Origin: a bacterium
Lineage (GTDB): Bacteria; Cyanobacteriota; Vampirovibrionia; Obscuribacterales; Obscuribacteraceae
Reading direction: 5' to 3'
Assembly (NCBI GenBank): GCA_016124935.1
Contig: WGMS01000011.1
Location: forward strand, 87,322-151,321
Length of the DNA stretch: 64,000 nt
Under the pieces are notes generated by a model. The model searched no databases, had not been told where the DNA came from, and saw only the letters and a program-made list of their open reading frames with translations. The position numbers were made by a program, and so were the translations under genes. Every line of letters begins with the position of its first letter. Within the stretch, counting starts at the first letter, position 1. Shown here in pieces: positions 43,053 to 52,464 of this stretch.

Positions 43053-44416
43053 AAGCCCAGCCTGATCTGAAGCCAGCGGGTCACCCTGGGAAAGCCCGCC
43101 ATAATCACCCGGGTCTCTTTCTCTTTGCAGCCTATAAGGCCGCCTATAATCTCTGCCACGGTCTCCTCGAATCCATCCGCTTTCGGATTGATGTAGTTGG
43201 GATAGAGATTGGAAACATTGCCTGGTAAGTGCTTCTTATCTTCCTGGTAGGCTTTCTTCAAATCATCCACATTGGTTAATTTGCCGTTGATATCGTCGAC
43301 GGCATGACCCAGCTCATGAAATAGTCTGTGTCTGATCTGGTCTTGAGGATAGCGAGGACATAATCTGCCTGAGTCCGGATACATCGCCGCTTCGTAGATG
43401 TAGACATCGTGCCCGTAGGTGCGACCGGGTTCATCCCTCAGGTATACATCCGGCAGGGAATGATGCTTGTCGTTCAGGGCTTCGGGCCATTTGTCCACGA
43501 TATTGGAGGCCAGGTTGATGGTGGTTTCACCTTTGAAGAGCATCTCGGCGATTTTGGGAGGCAGGCAGCGGATCACATATTTGGCGCTCTCCACGGTGGC
43601 CGGGCGCACCGGAGTGCGGCCGTCCAGGGCTTTGAGCACATTTATCCTATTGACCAGGGCCGGATCCGATTTTGAAGCGGCAATACCAGTGCTTGCCGCT
43701 GTGGTTGACGTTTTAGCAGTGCTGCTGCCCGGTGAGAGCTTGTCCAGCACGGAGCGCGCCCGGGTTCCCAGGGAAGAGTCGGGGCTGAGCTCTAGCACCC
43801 TTTTATAGCTGGAGACAGCCAGGGCGGTCTTGCCCTTATAGTGGTGACAGAGGGCTTGATAGTAATAGGCGTTGGGGTCGCCGGGATCTTTTTTGAGGTG
43901 GCTTTCAGTATAGGCCAGAGCCTGATCATAGTTTTTTTTCTTCAGTTCCCCTATCGCTTTGGCCAGGTCCGAATCCGGCTTGACAGGCGGCACCGGTTTT
44001 CTGGCTGCGGTGGCTGCCGGAGCGACTGCGCCGCCTTTGTCTTCCACAATTCTGTCCGGTTTGCCTTTGATTTTGATTAGGCACTGTTTGGCTGCCTGCG
44101 CTTCTCTTGTGCCGGGGAAAGTTTTGAGTATCTCCCCGTATAGCCTTCTAGCCTCGGTATTGTTGCCTGCTCCTGCCTGGGAGTGGGCGGACATCAGCCA
44201 GGGCAGTGCCAGGGGATTGCCCGCCACGATGGAGTCCCAGAACAATTTAGCGGCAGCCTGATAATTGCGCTGCTTGTAGTTTTGCATAGCCTGATCGAAT
44301 TCGGCTTGACCTTTGACCTGATCCGGGGCTTCCTGGGACAGCACCGGTGCAATCGCCAGGGAGGCTAAGAACAAGAAATATACTGGTGCTTTGAGAATAG
44401 ACTTTCTTGACGGCAT
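43049..44416 (-). CDS. secreted TPR protein with zinc-metallopeptidase domain
   Basis: A signal peptide ends LSQEA. TPRs cover about 34-115 and 150-225, followed by an Ala/Ser/Thr linker. The C-terminal 200 residues contain HELGH at 367-371, the zincin HExxH motif, then ADGFEETVAEIIGG in which Glu418 or Glu422 could be the third zinc ligand (gluzincin style). A conserved-looking YGHDVYIYE precedes it. It probably cleaves proteins outside the cytoplasm, with TPRs holding a partner. The family was not recognised beyond the motif. Confidence 0.7.
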   Translation of the reverse strand: MPSRKSILKAPVYFLFLASLAIAPVLSQEAPDQVKGQAEFDQAMQNYKQRNYQAAAKLFWDSIVAGNPLALPWLMSAHSQAGAGNNTEARRLYGEILKTFPGTREAQAAKQCLIKIKGKPDRIVEDKGGAVAPAATAARKPVPPVKPDSDLAKAIGELKKKNYDQALAYTESHLKKDPGDPNAYYYQALCHHYKGKTALAVSSYKRVLELSPDSSLGTRARSVLDKLSPGSSTAKTSTTAASTGIAASKSDPALVNRINVLKALDGRTPVRPATVESAKYVIRCLPPKIAEMLFKGETTINLASNIVDKWPEALNDKHHSLPDVYLRDEPGRTYGHDVYIYEAAMYPDSGRLCPRYPQDQIRHRLFHELGHAVDDINGKLTNVDDLKKAYQEDKKHLPGNVSNLYPNYINPKADGFEETVAEIIGGLIGCKEKETRVIMAGFPRVTRWLQIRLGL

Positions 44417-44427
44417 CGAGTCTCCTA

Positions 44428-45780
44428 TCAGCTTCTGGTAGCTAGATCTCTTATATACCCGGCATCTCCCGCTTTATCAGTCAACCGACCATTGTCTGAA
44501 AGTCCGTGCTCTACCAGCCAGAGATCGAACTCCGGAGCTGCTTTGAGGCTCATGAGTTCGCGCAGGGAGGCAATATCATGAAAGCTTGTGGTCTGGTAGG
44601 AGAGCATCACATCATCACCCATTGGGACACCCATAAAATAGTTGACACCACTGGCGGTTAAAAGAACGGTCAGGTTTTCCAGGTCGTTTTGATCCGCTTC
44701 CATATGATTTGTGTAGCAGGCGTCTATGCCCATGGGCAGACCGAGAAGTTTGCCCATGAAATGATCTTCGAGACCGGCTCGGATCATCTGTCTGCCGTCG
44801 GCAAGGTATTCCGGTCCGATGAAGCCGACCACGTCGTTTACTAGAAATGGGTTGAAGTGGCGAGCATAGGCATAACATCTGGCTTCGAGGGTCAATTGAT
44901 CCGCTTCGTTATGGGAGCTGGAGGAAAGCTCGGAGCCCTGGCCGGTCTCAAAATACATGTACTGACCGCCTTGATTGAGCTTGGCGTTTTGAGCCAGATC
45001 AAAGGCCTCATGAAGAATTTCCAAGTCTATGCCGAAGGCTTCGTTACCCTTTTGGGTTCCGGCGATGCTCTGAAAAATGAGACCGGCGCGGGCTCCATTT
45101 TTTATCGCTTTGATCTGGGTGGTGACATGACTGAGCACACAGTTTTGGGTGGGCAAAGATAGTTTTTCGATAACAGCCGCGGTGGTATCGAGCAGTCTGG
45201 CGACAATGTCGGCGGTGTCATAGGCTGGATTTATGCCTATGACCGCATCGCCGACACCGTAGGCGATTCCTTCATAGATGGTAGCGAGAATGCCTTCCAC
45301 CGAATCGGTGGGATGATTGGGTTGCAGCCTGGATCCCAGTACTCCCAGTTCTCCCAGGGTGGTATTGGCTTTTGCCTTTACCCTGAGCTTTTTCGAAGCA
45401 CAAATCAGGTCCAGATTCGACATGAGCTTGGTTACGGCAGAAACCATCTCTCCGGTCAGTCCCCATCGTATCGCGGCCACGCCTGAACCATTGGGGCTGT
45501 CCGCTAGAATTAATTCTCTCAACTCTCTCACGGTCCAGTTTTTGATCTTTTCGTAGGCGCCTGCATCGAGTTTGTCTTCGATAAAGGCTGTGATCTCGTC
45601 TTGATCTCGGCTGATAACCGGCTCTTCTTTTAGCTGTTCGAGGGTGAGATTGCCAAGTGCCTCTTTGGCGACTATCCTCTTCTCTTCGGACGCAGCGGCG
45701 ATACCTGCCAGGATATCCCCTGACTTCTCTTCGTTGGCCCTGGCTAGAAGCTCTCTGGTTTGTATGCTCCGGGAAGTCAT
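44428..45780 (-). CDS. eutB: ethanolamine ammonia-lyase large subunit
   Basis: With EutC this adenosylcobalamin enzyme splits ethanolamine to acetaldehyde and ammonia. The 450-residue length matches E. coli EutB (453). Characteristic stretches are TTLGELGVLGSRLQPNHPTDS, GDAVIGINPAYD, THVTTQIKAIKNGARAGLIFQSIAGTQKGNEAFG-type sequence and GIDACYTNHMEADQND. It is transcribed away from eutC, with 86 bases between the two starts. Confidence 0.96.
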   Translation of the reverse strand: MTSRSIQTRELLARANEEKSGDILAGIAAASEEKRIVAKEALGNLTLEQLKEEPVISRDQDEITAFIEDKLDAGAYEKIKNWTVRELRELILADSPNGSGVAAIRWGLTGEMVSAVTKLMSNLDLICASKKLRVKAKANTTLGELGVLGSRLQPNHPTDSVEGILATIYEGIAYGVGDAVIGINPAYDTADIVARLLDTTAAVIEKLSLPTQNCVLSHVTTQIKAIKNGARAGLIFQSIAGTQKGNEAFGIDLEILHEAFDLAQNAKLNQGGQYMYFETGQGSELSSSSHNEADQLTLEARCYAYARHFNPFLVNDVVGFIGPEYLADGRQMIRAGLEDHFMGKLLGLPMGIDACYTNHMEADQNDLENLTVLLTASGVNYFMGVPMGDDVMLSYQTTSFHDIASLRELMSLKAAPEFDLWLVEHGLSDNGRLTDKAGDAGYIRDLATRS

Positions 45781-45866
45781 CTTCTCTAAAATCCATCAAA
45801 AAAACAGCGCTTCATAGTGTAACCTATCTATCATTCGGTTATCGTACTTACTTAGGGGTCTTCGGC

Positions 45867-46619
45867 ATGGCGCCTGCTTCCGAATCGAGTAAATATATCT
45901 GCGGCGAGACACCGGCGCGTCTTCACACCGGGCGCTGCGGTACCAGACCGCCTACCGATGCCTGGTTGCGCTTCAGGCAAGACCACGCCGTGGCGCGGGA
46001 TGCGGTTCATTCAGAGTTTAGCGCTTCGTTCGAGCGAGATTATCTTCTCGCCAATCACTATCCTCTGCTTCGAACTCGGGTTGCGGATCGCCGCCAATAC
46101 ATTCTCAATCCTCCTATGGGTAAGCGCCTTTCTTTTGAGGCAATAGAAAGCCTTTCTAGGCACGGACCGACAGGAGTCGATGTTCAGCCTGTTATTACCG
46201 ATGGATTGTCGGCAGAAGCGGTTGAGGCGAATGTGCCTGAGCTCTTGCCTACGTTGAAAGACGGCTGCGAACTTTCTGGGTTCTCTTTCGGAAAGCCTGT
46301 GGCAGTGCGCTTTGGCAGGGTGGCGGTGGCAGATCAGATTGGAGAGATCTTGCAGGCGAGGGTGGTGGTCAATTTGATAGGAGAGCGTCCAGGTCTTTCT
46401 TCCGGTGTGGGATTGAGCGCTTACATCACTTATAACCCCAGCATCACCACCACCATAAGCTCCCACCGCACAGTGGTTTCCAACATCAGTGGCGGTGCGC
46501 AATCAGGCGCATGCACATATGGCACCCCGCCGCCGGAAGCCGGAGCCTATATTACTTATCTGCTCAAGAAGATTTTTGAGTATGGGGTTTCCGGTGTCAG
46601 TCTGCAGCAGCGCTTATGA
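45867..46619 (+). CDS. eutC: ethanolamine ammonia-lyase small subunit
   Basis: The B12-binding partner of EutB. Visible: TGRCGTRPPTDAWLRFRQDHAVARDAV (the TPRAGTRPPT-like start), NPPMGKRL, VQPVITDGLSAEAVEANVPELLPTL, GEILQARVVVNLIGERPGLSS and LSAYITYNP. At 250 residues it is shorter than E. coli EutC (295), mainly at the N-terminus. ATG 45867 is preceded by AGGGG at about 7 bases; the frame is open upstream only in antisense to eutB. It overlaps eutA by 4 bases. Confidence 0.95.
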   Translation: MAPASESSKYICGETPARLHTGRCGTRPPTDAWLRFRQDHAVARDAVHSEFSASFERDYLLANHYPLLRTRVADRRQYILNPPMGKRLSFEAIESLSRHGPTGVDVQPVITDGLSAEAVEANVPELLPTLKDGCELSGFSFGKPVAVRFGRVAVADQIGEILQARVVVNLIGERPGLSSGVGLSAYITYNPSITTTISSHRTVVSNISGGAQSGACTYGTPPPEAGAYITYLLKKIFEYGVSGVSLQQRL

Positions 46620-48013
46620 AGCAAGAGCTTCTCAGTGTCGGTATCGATATCGGTACCACGACCACGCATCTGGTGTTCTGCATGCTTCGAGCAGAGAATA
46701 CCAGAAGCGTTTCTCAGATACCGCGACAGAGAATCGCGGCAGATAGCAAGATTCTCTACCAGAGTCCAATCTTTTTTACACCCCTTGATCAAGACGGCAA
46801 CATCGATGCTCCTGCCGTCTATAGACTAGTCGAAGCGGAGTATCGCAGAGCCTCGATAGAGCCCGGTGCGGTCTCTTGTGGAGCCGCGATCATCACCGGA
46901 GAATCGGCAGCCAGGCGGAATGCCGCCGCGCTTATTGCAGAGTTGTCTCGACTGGCCGGTGATTTTGTGGCGGCAAGCGCCGGTGCCGAACTGGAGAGTA
47001 TTCTTGCAGCCAGGGGATCTGGAGCCAGTGCTTTTTCTAGAAGAACCGGCAGCAGGGTACGGAACATAGATATCGGTGGCGGTACTACTAACGCCGCCAC
47101 ATTTCTTTCCGGCGAGCTTGAGAATGCCTGGTGTCTCGATTTTGGCGGGCGGTTCATTCGCTTTTCCGAAGACGGTATCGTCGCCTCGATATCTCCTTCC
47201 GCTCAACAGCTTTTCGAAGAGCTGGGCCTCGAAATTAATTGCGGTGATAAACCCCGGGAATGTCTTCTGGTGGAGAGCGCCAACGCTGTCGCTTTCGCGA
47301 TACTGGATGCCTGCCTCGAGTCTGATGATGATCAGATGCAGGCGCATCCTCAATACTGGTTTTCCGGAGGAGTGGCGGAGCTCATTAAGGAGAGCGAGAA
47401 GAACAAACTGGTCTTTGGGGACATGGGAGTCTTTCTGGCGGACGCACTGCACACAGAACTAGAGCGCCGCGGTCTTAGTTACAAGATATCCGATCAGGCC
47501 ATTCGTGCCACCGTAATAGGTGCCGGTTCTGAAATTGTGCAGTTGAGCGGTCATACTGTCTTTGTCGACGAGGCTCTTTTGCCGCTTAAAAACCTGCCTC
47601 TATTGAGGGTGCCGAAAGGAGCTTCTCTTGCTTCTTGTTTGAGGGAGCTCCACGGAAACTATGTAGATCAATTCGAAGATGGACCGGTAGCCCTGATTCT
47701 GCCTGATCTACCATTGCATACTTATAAGGCTTTGTGCGAGGCGGCGGAGCAGATACTCGGGTTTATCGAAGCGGTCGAACCGGTGGCGCCCCATGTATTC
47801 GTCACCCGCTCCGACTCGGCCATGGCTCTTGGTCAGCAGATCCGCAAAAGAAGCAGAGATCTTCCTTTGATAGTGCTGGACGGCATCGATCTGTTGAAAG
47901 GCGATTATCTAGAGATAGGCAGAACTATTTCAGGGGGGCTTACCCTGCCGGTCATAGTCAAGACCCTGGTTTTTCCGGATCAGATAGAGTTGCCCGAGGT
48001 TAAGGAGAAGTGA
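46616..48013 (+). CDS. eutA: ethanolamine ammonia-lyase reactivating factor
   Basis: EutA is an actin-fold ATPase that releases damaged cobalamin from EutBC. GIDIGTTTTHLVF (phosphate 1 loop), the middle TGESAARRNAA, NIDIGGGTTNAATF (phosphate 2 loop) and VIGAGSEIVQLSGHTVF are typical. ATGA overlap with eutC indicates translational coupling. No shell proteins, EutD, EutE or transporter genes are nearby, so the substrate is probably split without a microcompartment. Confidence 0.94.
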   Translation: MKQELLSVGIDIGTTTTHLVFCMLRAENTRSVSQIPRQRIAADSKILYQSPIFFTPLDQDGNIDAPAVYRLVEAEYRRASIEPGAVSCGAAIITGESAARRNAAALIAELSRLAGDFVAASAGAELESILAARGSGASAFSRRTGSRVRNIDIGGGTTNAATFLSGELENAWCLDFGGRFIRFSEDGIVASISPSAQQLFEELGLEINCGDKPRECLLVESANAVAFAILDACLESDDDQMQAHPQYWFSGGVAELIKESEKNKLVFGDMGVFLADALHTELERRGLSYKISDQAIRATVIGAGSEIVQLSGHTVFVDEALLPLKNLPLLRVPKGASLASCLRELHGNYVDQFEDGPVALILPDLPLHTYKALCEAAEQILGFIEAVEPVAPHVFVTRSDSAMALGQQIRKRSRDLPLIVLDGIDLLKGDYLEIGRTISGGLTLPVIVKTLVFPDQIELPEVKEK

Positions 48014-48047
48014 TGCAAGAAAGTTATCCTCGGAAGGGGCGTTATCG

Positions 48048-48779
48048 GTGACCGATCAGCATTATTTGAACCCTCTATTAGTGGAACTGTATGATCTTGA
48101 CAGTGGCTGGTCGGAAGACAGGCAATATTATCTTTCTTTGGCTTCCGGCAAAGACATGCGCATTCTTGATCTGGGTTGTGGTACCGGCCTGTTGTGCAAT
48201 GCTTATGCGCAAACCGGTCACCATGTGGTTGGGGTCGACCCTTCTTCTTCGATGCTGCAGTCGGCTCGACAGAAAGAGTTCGGAGCAAAGATAGAGTGGA
48301 TAGAATCATCGGCCCAGGAGTTTCGCTCTCCCCAAAAATTCGACCTCATAATCATGACCGGTCATGCTTTTCAGGTGTTGCACAGCGATGAGGATATTGC
48401 CTCCACCTTTGATACTATAAAGGCTCAGCTCGCTCCCGGCGGCCTTGCCGTTTTCGAGTCGAGAAATCCTTCTATAGAGTGGTCATCTAAATGGAACTAT
48501 GAAATCGAGCTTTCCGGTCCCAGAGGATCTGTTATAGAGAGAAGAGAGTTTCTCTCCTTCGAAAGCGGGACAGAGTTCATGAATTTCGAATTGAAATACA
48601 GCTTTCCAGAGTCGGAGTTCGTTTCAAGAAGTCGTTTGAGATTTCCCGATTTAGAAAAGATCAAGTCGAGTCTTTCTGAAGCCTCTCTTGCCCTGGAAGC
48701 TTTGTTCGGAGACTGGCGGCAGGGAGAATTTCAGGAGAACAGCTCTGAAGAGATGATCTTTCATGTGCGGTCGCGCTGA
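48048..48779 (+). CDS. class I SAM-dependent methyltransferase
   Basis: The SAM-binding motif ILDLGCGTGLLCNAYAQTGHHVVGVDPS is clear, followed by LIIMTGHAFQVL and a C-terminal beta-rich part. It resembles small-molecule methyltransferases. GTG 48048 has AAGGGG 8 bases upstream. It follows eutA by 34 bases on the same strand, so co-transcription is possible, but no link to ethanolamine is known. Confidence 0.88.
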   Translation: MTDQHYLNPLLVELYDLDSGWSEDRQYYLSLASGKDMRILDLGCGTGLLCNAYAQTGHHVVGVDPSSSMLQSARQKEFGAKIEWIESSAQEFRSPQKFDLIIMTGHAFQVLHSDEDIASTFDTIKAQLAPGGLAVFESRNPSIEWSSKWNYEIELSGPRGSVIERREFLSFESGTEFMNFELKYSFPESEFVSRSRLRFPDLEKIKSSLSEASLALEALFGDWRQGEFQENSSEEMIFHVRSR

Positions 48780-48782
48780 GTT

Positions 48783-49865
48783 TTATCTGGGTAGAGAAAC
48801 CAGAAATTCACTGCCGCCAAGCGAAGAGGCTCTGTATTCGATTCTTCCATGGTGCAGATCGGTTATCAGCTTACACAGATACAGACCAAGACCGGTTCCG
48901 ATTGTTCGTCTGCCATGTTTGTTCTTGTGAAAACGTTCGAAAATCGTCGGCAGTTCGTCTTCTGGAATGCCCGGACCGGAGTCACCGACCGCTATTTCTA
49001 TCGAGTCGTCCAGTTCTTTGTAGTAGGTTTGTATCTGTCCGCCCTGGGGCGTGTATTTGATGGCGTTGGATACCAGGTTGAAGAGCAGGCGAAAAATCTC
49101 TTTTCTGTCTCCATCTATCTTGATGGAGCCCTTGCCGGGGGCCGGATCGAGTTTGATATTCTTGGCACGCATGAGGGGCTCGAGCGACTCGCAACATTCG
49201 TCAAGTAGCACTTTTAGATTGACCGGCTCGATGTCCAGTTTCAAGTCGCCCTGGTCGTAGTTCGCCATAGAGAGAAGCGATTCGCACATATCGAGCAGCA
49301 GCCGAATATTGTCGATGCTCTTGGTCAGAATCGTTCTGTATTTGTCCGGCATCTCGCCATAGGTGCCGTCATGGGCTTGCTGCATGGTCATGTTCAGAGC
49401 CAGAAGCGGTGTTTTGAGATCATGGGTGAGAGCATAGGCGAAGTCTTTGATAGTCTCGGATTTCGCCAGCAGATTCTCATGCAGTTCTAGAATTCGAAGT
49501 CCCGAATTTATTCTTGCCAGCAGTTCGTTTTTATTGAAGGGTTTGGTCAGGTAGTCATCGGCACCGGCGTTGATGCCCATGACAAGGTCTTCTGCCTGCA
49601 CTTTTGCCGTGAGCAGGATGAAATAAGTATAGTCGCTCTCTTTTTTCTGGCGGACATATTTGAGGACTTCGAGACCATCCACAGAAGGCATCATCCAGTC
49701 GCAGATGATCATCCTCGGGGCATCCGGCTCGTCGACGGCTTTTAGAGCTTCTTTGCCGCCGCTCAATGCCACCACATTGAACCCGGATTTGGTGAGGATG
49801 GTTTTGAGAAGCAATAGTGAGTTCGGGTCGTCGTCGACGATTAATATCCTTTTGCTGGTTGTCAT
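48783..49865 (-). CDS. receiver-histidine kinase protein (inverse hybrid)
   Basis: An N-terminal receiver (VDDDP at 10-14, Asp56 in ICDWMMP, Lys in YLTKPF) is followed by HisKA with ALTHDLKTP (His148) and an HATPase domain (FNLVSNAIKYTP, GDSGPGIP, GTGLGLYL). No membrane helix. It can receive a phosphate and act as a kinase. Its ATG overlaps the stop of the large hybrid kinase (ATGA at 49862), so phosphate probably flows between the HPt of that kinase and this receiver. Confidence 0.9.
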   Translation of the reverse strand: MTTSKRILIVDDDPNSLLLLKTILTKSGFNVVALSGGKEALKAVDEPDAPRMIICDWMMPSVDGLEVLKYVRQKKESDYTYFILLTAKVQAEDLVMGINAGADDYLTKPFNKNELLARINSGLRILELHENLLAKSETIKDFAYALTHDLKTPLLALNMTMQQAHDGTYGEMPDKYRTILTKSIDNIRLLLDMCESLLSMANYDQGDLKLDIEPVNLKVLLDECCESLEPLMRAKNIKLDPAPGKGSIKIDGDRKEIFRLLFNLVSNAIKYTPQGGQIQTYYKELDDSIEIAVGDSGPGIPEDELPTIFERFHKNKHGRRTIGTGLGLYLCKLITDLHHGRIEYRASSLGGSEFLVSLPR

Positions 49866-52363
49866 TTTTTGCTCATCTCACTCAACTCCAGTGCCACTTT
49901 CTCTAGTTGTTCTACTAAGAGAGTCTTCAGTTGTTTGACCTGGTCTTCCTTCTTCTCTCGGGCTGCTTGTTCCAGTCTGTTTAGAGTGTCGAGAACCGCT
50001 TCGGCGCCAAGATTGCCGACCACTCCCCGAATTCGGTGGGCTGCCGCTTCCAGGCTTCCCTGCCCGTTACTCTCAAGGACAATCTTTTTGTATTCCGGTA
50101 AAGTAGTGATGAAGGTTTCGGAAGCTTCTTTAATCAATTCCCAGTCGTTTTGAAAGAGTTCTTGAATAAATTGATTCTGGATGAGAGCCGTCTTGCTTCG
50201 AATTTCGTGGAATGAATCTCCGGTAGAGCAGAGTTCTTCCAACTTTCGAAAAAGTTCGCTCGAAGAAAACGGTTTTGAAATATAGTCGTCTACCCCCGCT
50301 TCGATGAATTTTTCTCGTTCGTCTCTGGTGGCGTAGGCGGTGGAGGCGATGATGATAATGTGTCTTCCGGTCTCTTCTTCTTGGGCTCGGATAAGCTTGG
50401 TGGCGGTGATTCCGTCCATGGTCGGCATTTGCAAATCCATAATCACCGCATCATAGTCTGATTTCGCCAGCTCTTTCAGGACCTCCTGTCCATTTTCCAC
50501 GATTGTGCTTTTGTGCCCTCTTCTTGCGAGAAGCAGAGACACAATCTTCTGATTTACCTTGTCGTCTTCGGCTATCAGAATGTTGTAGGCGATGCCGTTG
50601 ATACCACCAGTGGAGCTTGATTGAATGCGCTCTCTCAGTTGAGGATAACGCTCGATGCTTTCGCTTAAAGCTGTAAACAGGCGAGTCTCGCTAACGGGTT
50701 TGCTCACCACATGGAGAATATTCAGCTCCGAGACATCCAGAGATACTTTTGAGCGACTGTTCTGGCTGAGCAGTAGAATCGGCATGTCGAAGAACTTGGG
50801 GTCATTGCGAATCTGCGCCACCAGATCGAGACCTTCCATTTCGGCAGAGCCATGATCGATGATCGCTATCGAATAGGGCGTGCCCTGATTGTGGGCATTG
50901 AGCAGCTCTTTCACGGCGTCGGCGTTGGATGTTACCGATTTGACTTTCATATGCCATGACTCGAGCATCAAAGCCAGTACTTTTCTGGAAACAGCGTCCT
51001 CGTCCACCACCAGCACGGACAGGTCTTGCAGAATGTTCGTGGCTTTGAGAGATAGTTTTCCGTCGCTGTAAGCCGGTTTTTGAAGGGTGATCACAAAACT
51101 GAATTTGGAGCCCCTGCCTTCTTCGCTTTCCAGCCAGATCCAGCCTTTCATCATCTCTACAAGTTTGTGCGCAATTGTCAGTCCCAGACCGGTGCCGCCA
51201 TAGTTCCTCGAAACCGAGCTGTCGGCCTGGATAAATGCTTCGAAGATAGAATTCTTCTTGTCATCGGGAATTCCTATACCGGTGTCCATCACTTCGCAGC
51301 GAATTGCCACCTCTTCTTCGCTTTGCTCCTTGCTGTCTTCCAGGGCGACCGTTACGGAAATGCCGCCCCGGTCTGTGAACTTGAGAGCGTTACTGATTAG
51401 ATTGAGGAAGATCTGTCTTATCCTGTTCCAGTCTCCGATCAGAATATTAGGAATATCTTCGGCAATTTCATAGTTCAAAGCCAGGCCTTTTTTGGAGGCA
51501 TTGAAAGAGAATAGCTGTACTACTTCTGCCACTGATTGATGCAGGTCGAAGGGCTCCAGCACAAGGCTGAGCTGACCGGATTCGATTTTTGAGAAATCGA
51601 GAATATCGTCCACGATACCGGTGAGCACCTCGGCGGATCGTTTTGCCGTGACCAGATAATCTGTTTGTTCTTCGGTCAATTCGGTATCGAGAGCCAGTTG
51701 CAGCATTCCATATATACCGTTGAGCGGCGTTCTTATTTCGTGGCTGACCTGGGCGATAAATTCGTCCTTGGCTTTACTGGTTTTTTCAGAAGCTTCCTTT
51801 GCTTTCTTGAGATTATCGATCACCTTTTTTCTCTCTGACACATCCTGAATAAAGGCACAGAAGTAATGTGTGTCTCCCTGGTGAATCGGCACAACCGATA
51901 TCTCAACCGGAAACTCCTCTCCGTCGCTTCTCAATGCTGTCATAGAAAGTCGTTTATTGAGAATGGGAGAATCGCTGTTCTCCATGTCTTTCATGACTTC
52001 TCTCGACTTCAAAAAATTGGTCCAGCCTCTATCGTAGGCTTCTCTATAGCGCTTGGGAATAATGAGCTCCAGAATCTTTTTACCCTGGGCTTCTTGGCGC
52101 CGCCAGCCGAAGATCTCTTCGGCGCGGTCGTTCCAGAAAATGATCCTGCCCAGCTGGTTGGTACCCACCACCGCATCCAGGGCGCCAGTAAGCACTTGCT
52201 CTACATTTGTCCGGAAACTGCGGTCATCTAAGGCGACCGCCATGGTTTTGCCGGAGCTGGTCATGTGCTCCCAGTCCAGCTGCTCACGAAGACCGACCAG
52301 TTCTTCTTCCAACCGGGCTATTTGCTCCAGGATTTCATTTTTGCTCTTCTTATTCCTTTTCAT
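49862..52363 (-). CDS. cytosolic hybrid histidine kinase: PAS-HisKA-HATPase-REC-REC-HPt
   Basis: Coiled coil at the start, PAS (about 50-178), HisKA with QVSHEIRTPLNG (His208), HATPase (LISNALKFTD, DTGIGIP, GGTGLGLTI), then a first receiver (VVDEDAVSRK, Asp in IIDHGSAEMEG) and a second (IAEDDKVNQ, Asp in IMDLQMPTMDG, Lys in YISKPF). The C-terminal HPt has AAHRIRGVVGNLGA. There is no membrane helix, so the signal is probably cytoplasmic. The first receiver has an odd region after its Asp (HGSAE for the usual xxMP). It is divergent from a NarL regulator. Confidence 0.92.
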   Translation of the reverse strand: MKRNKKSKNEILEQIARLEEELVGLREQLDWEHMTSSGKTMAVALDDRSFRTNVEQVLTGALDAVVGTNQLGRIIFWNDRAEEIFGWRRQEAQGKKILELIIPKRYREAYDRGWTNFLKSREVMKDMENSDSPILNKRLSMTALRSDGEEFPVEISVVPIHQGDTHYFCAFIQDVSERKKVIDNLKKAKEASEKTSKAKDEFIAQVSHEIRTPLNGIYGMLQLALDTELTEEQTDYLVTAKRSAEVLTGIVDDILDFSKIESGQLSLVLEPFDLHQSVAEVVQLFSFNASKKGLALNYEIAEDIPNILIGDWNRIRQIFLNLISNALKFTDRGGISVTVALEDSKEQSEEEVAIRCEVMDTGIGIPDDKKNSIFEAFIQADSSVSRNYGGTGLGLTIAHKLVEMMKGWIWLESEEGRGSKFSFVITLQKPAYSDGKLSLKATNILQDLSVLVVDEDAVSRKVLALMLESWHMKVKSVTSNADAVKELLNAHNQGTPYSIAIIDHGSAEMEGLDLVAQIRNDPKFFDMPILLLSQNSRSKVSLDVSELNILHVVSKPVSETRLFTALSESIERYPQLRERIQSSSTGGINGIAYNILIAEDDKVNQKIVSLLLARRGHKSTIVENGQEVLKELAKSDYDAVIMDLQMPTMDGITATKLIRAQEEETGRHIIIIASTAYATRDEREKFIEAGVDDYISKPFSSSELFRKLEELCSTGDSFHEIRSKTALIQNQFIQELFQNDWELIKEASETFITTLPEYKKIVLESNGQGSLEAAAHRIRGVVGNLGAEAVLDTLNRLEQAAREKKEDQVKQLKTLLVEQLEKVALELSEMSKK

Positions 52364-52464
52364 GGCAAAGTGAAATTCCTGGTCTCTATGGACGTGCGCC
52401 TGCTTGCATTTACTATATCATCGCGAGCTGTTTTAATAAGAGATACCCGGAGGGGGTCAGGTTG

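Noticed and set aside
45657..45866. In-frame extension upstream of eutC
   Set aside because: It is antisense to eutB and lacks EutC similarity; ATG 45867 has a ribosome site and starts the family signature closely.
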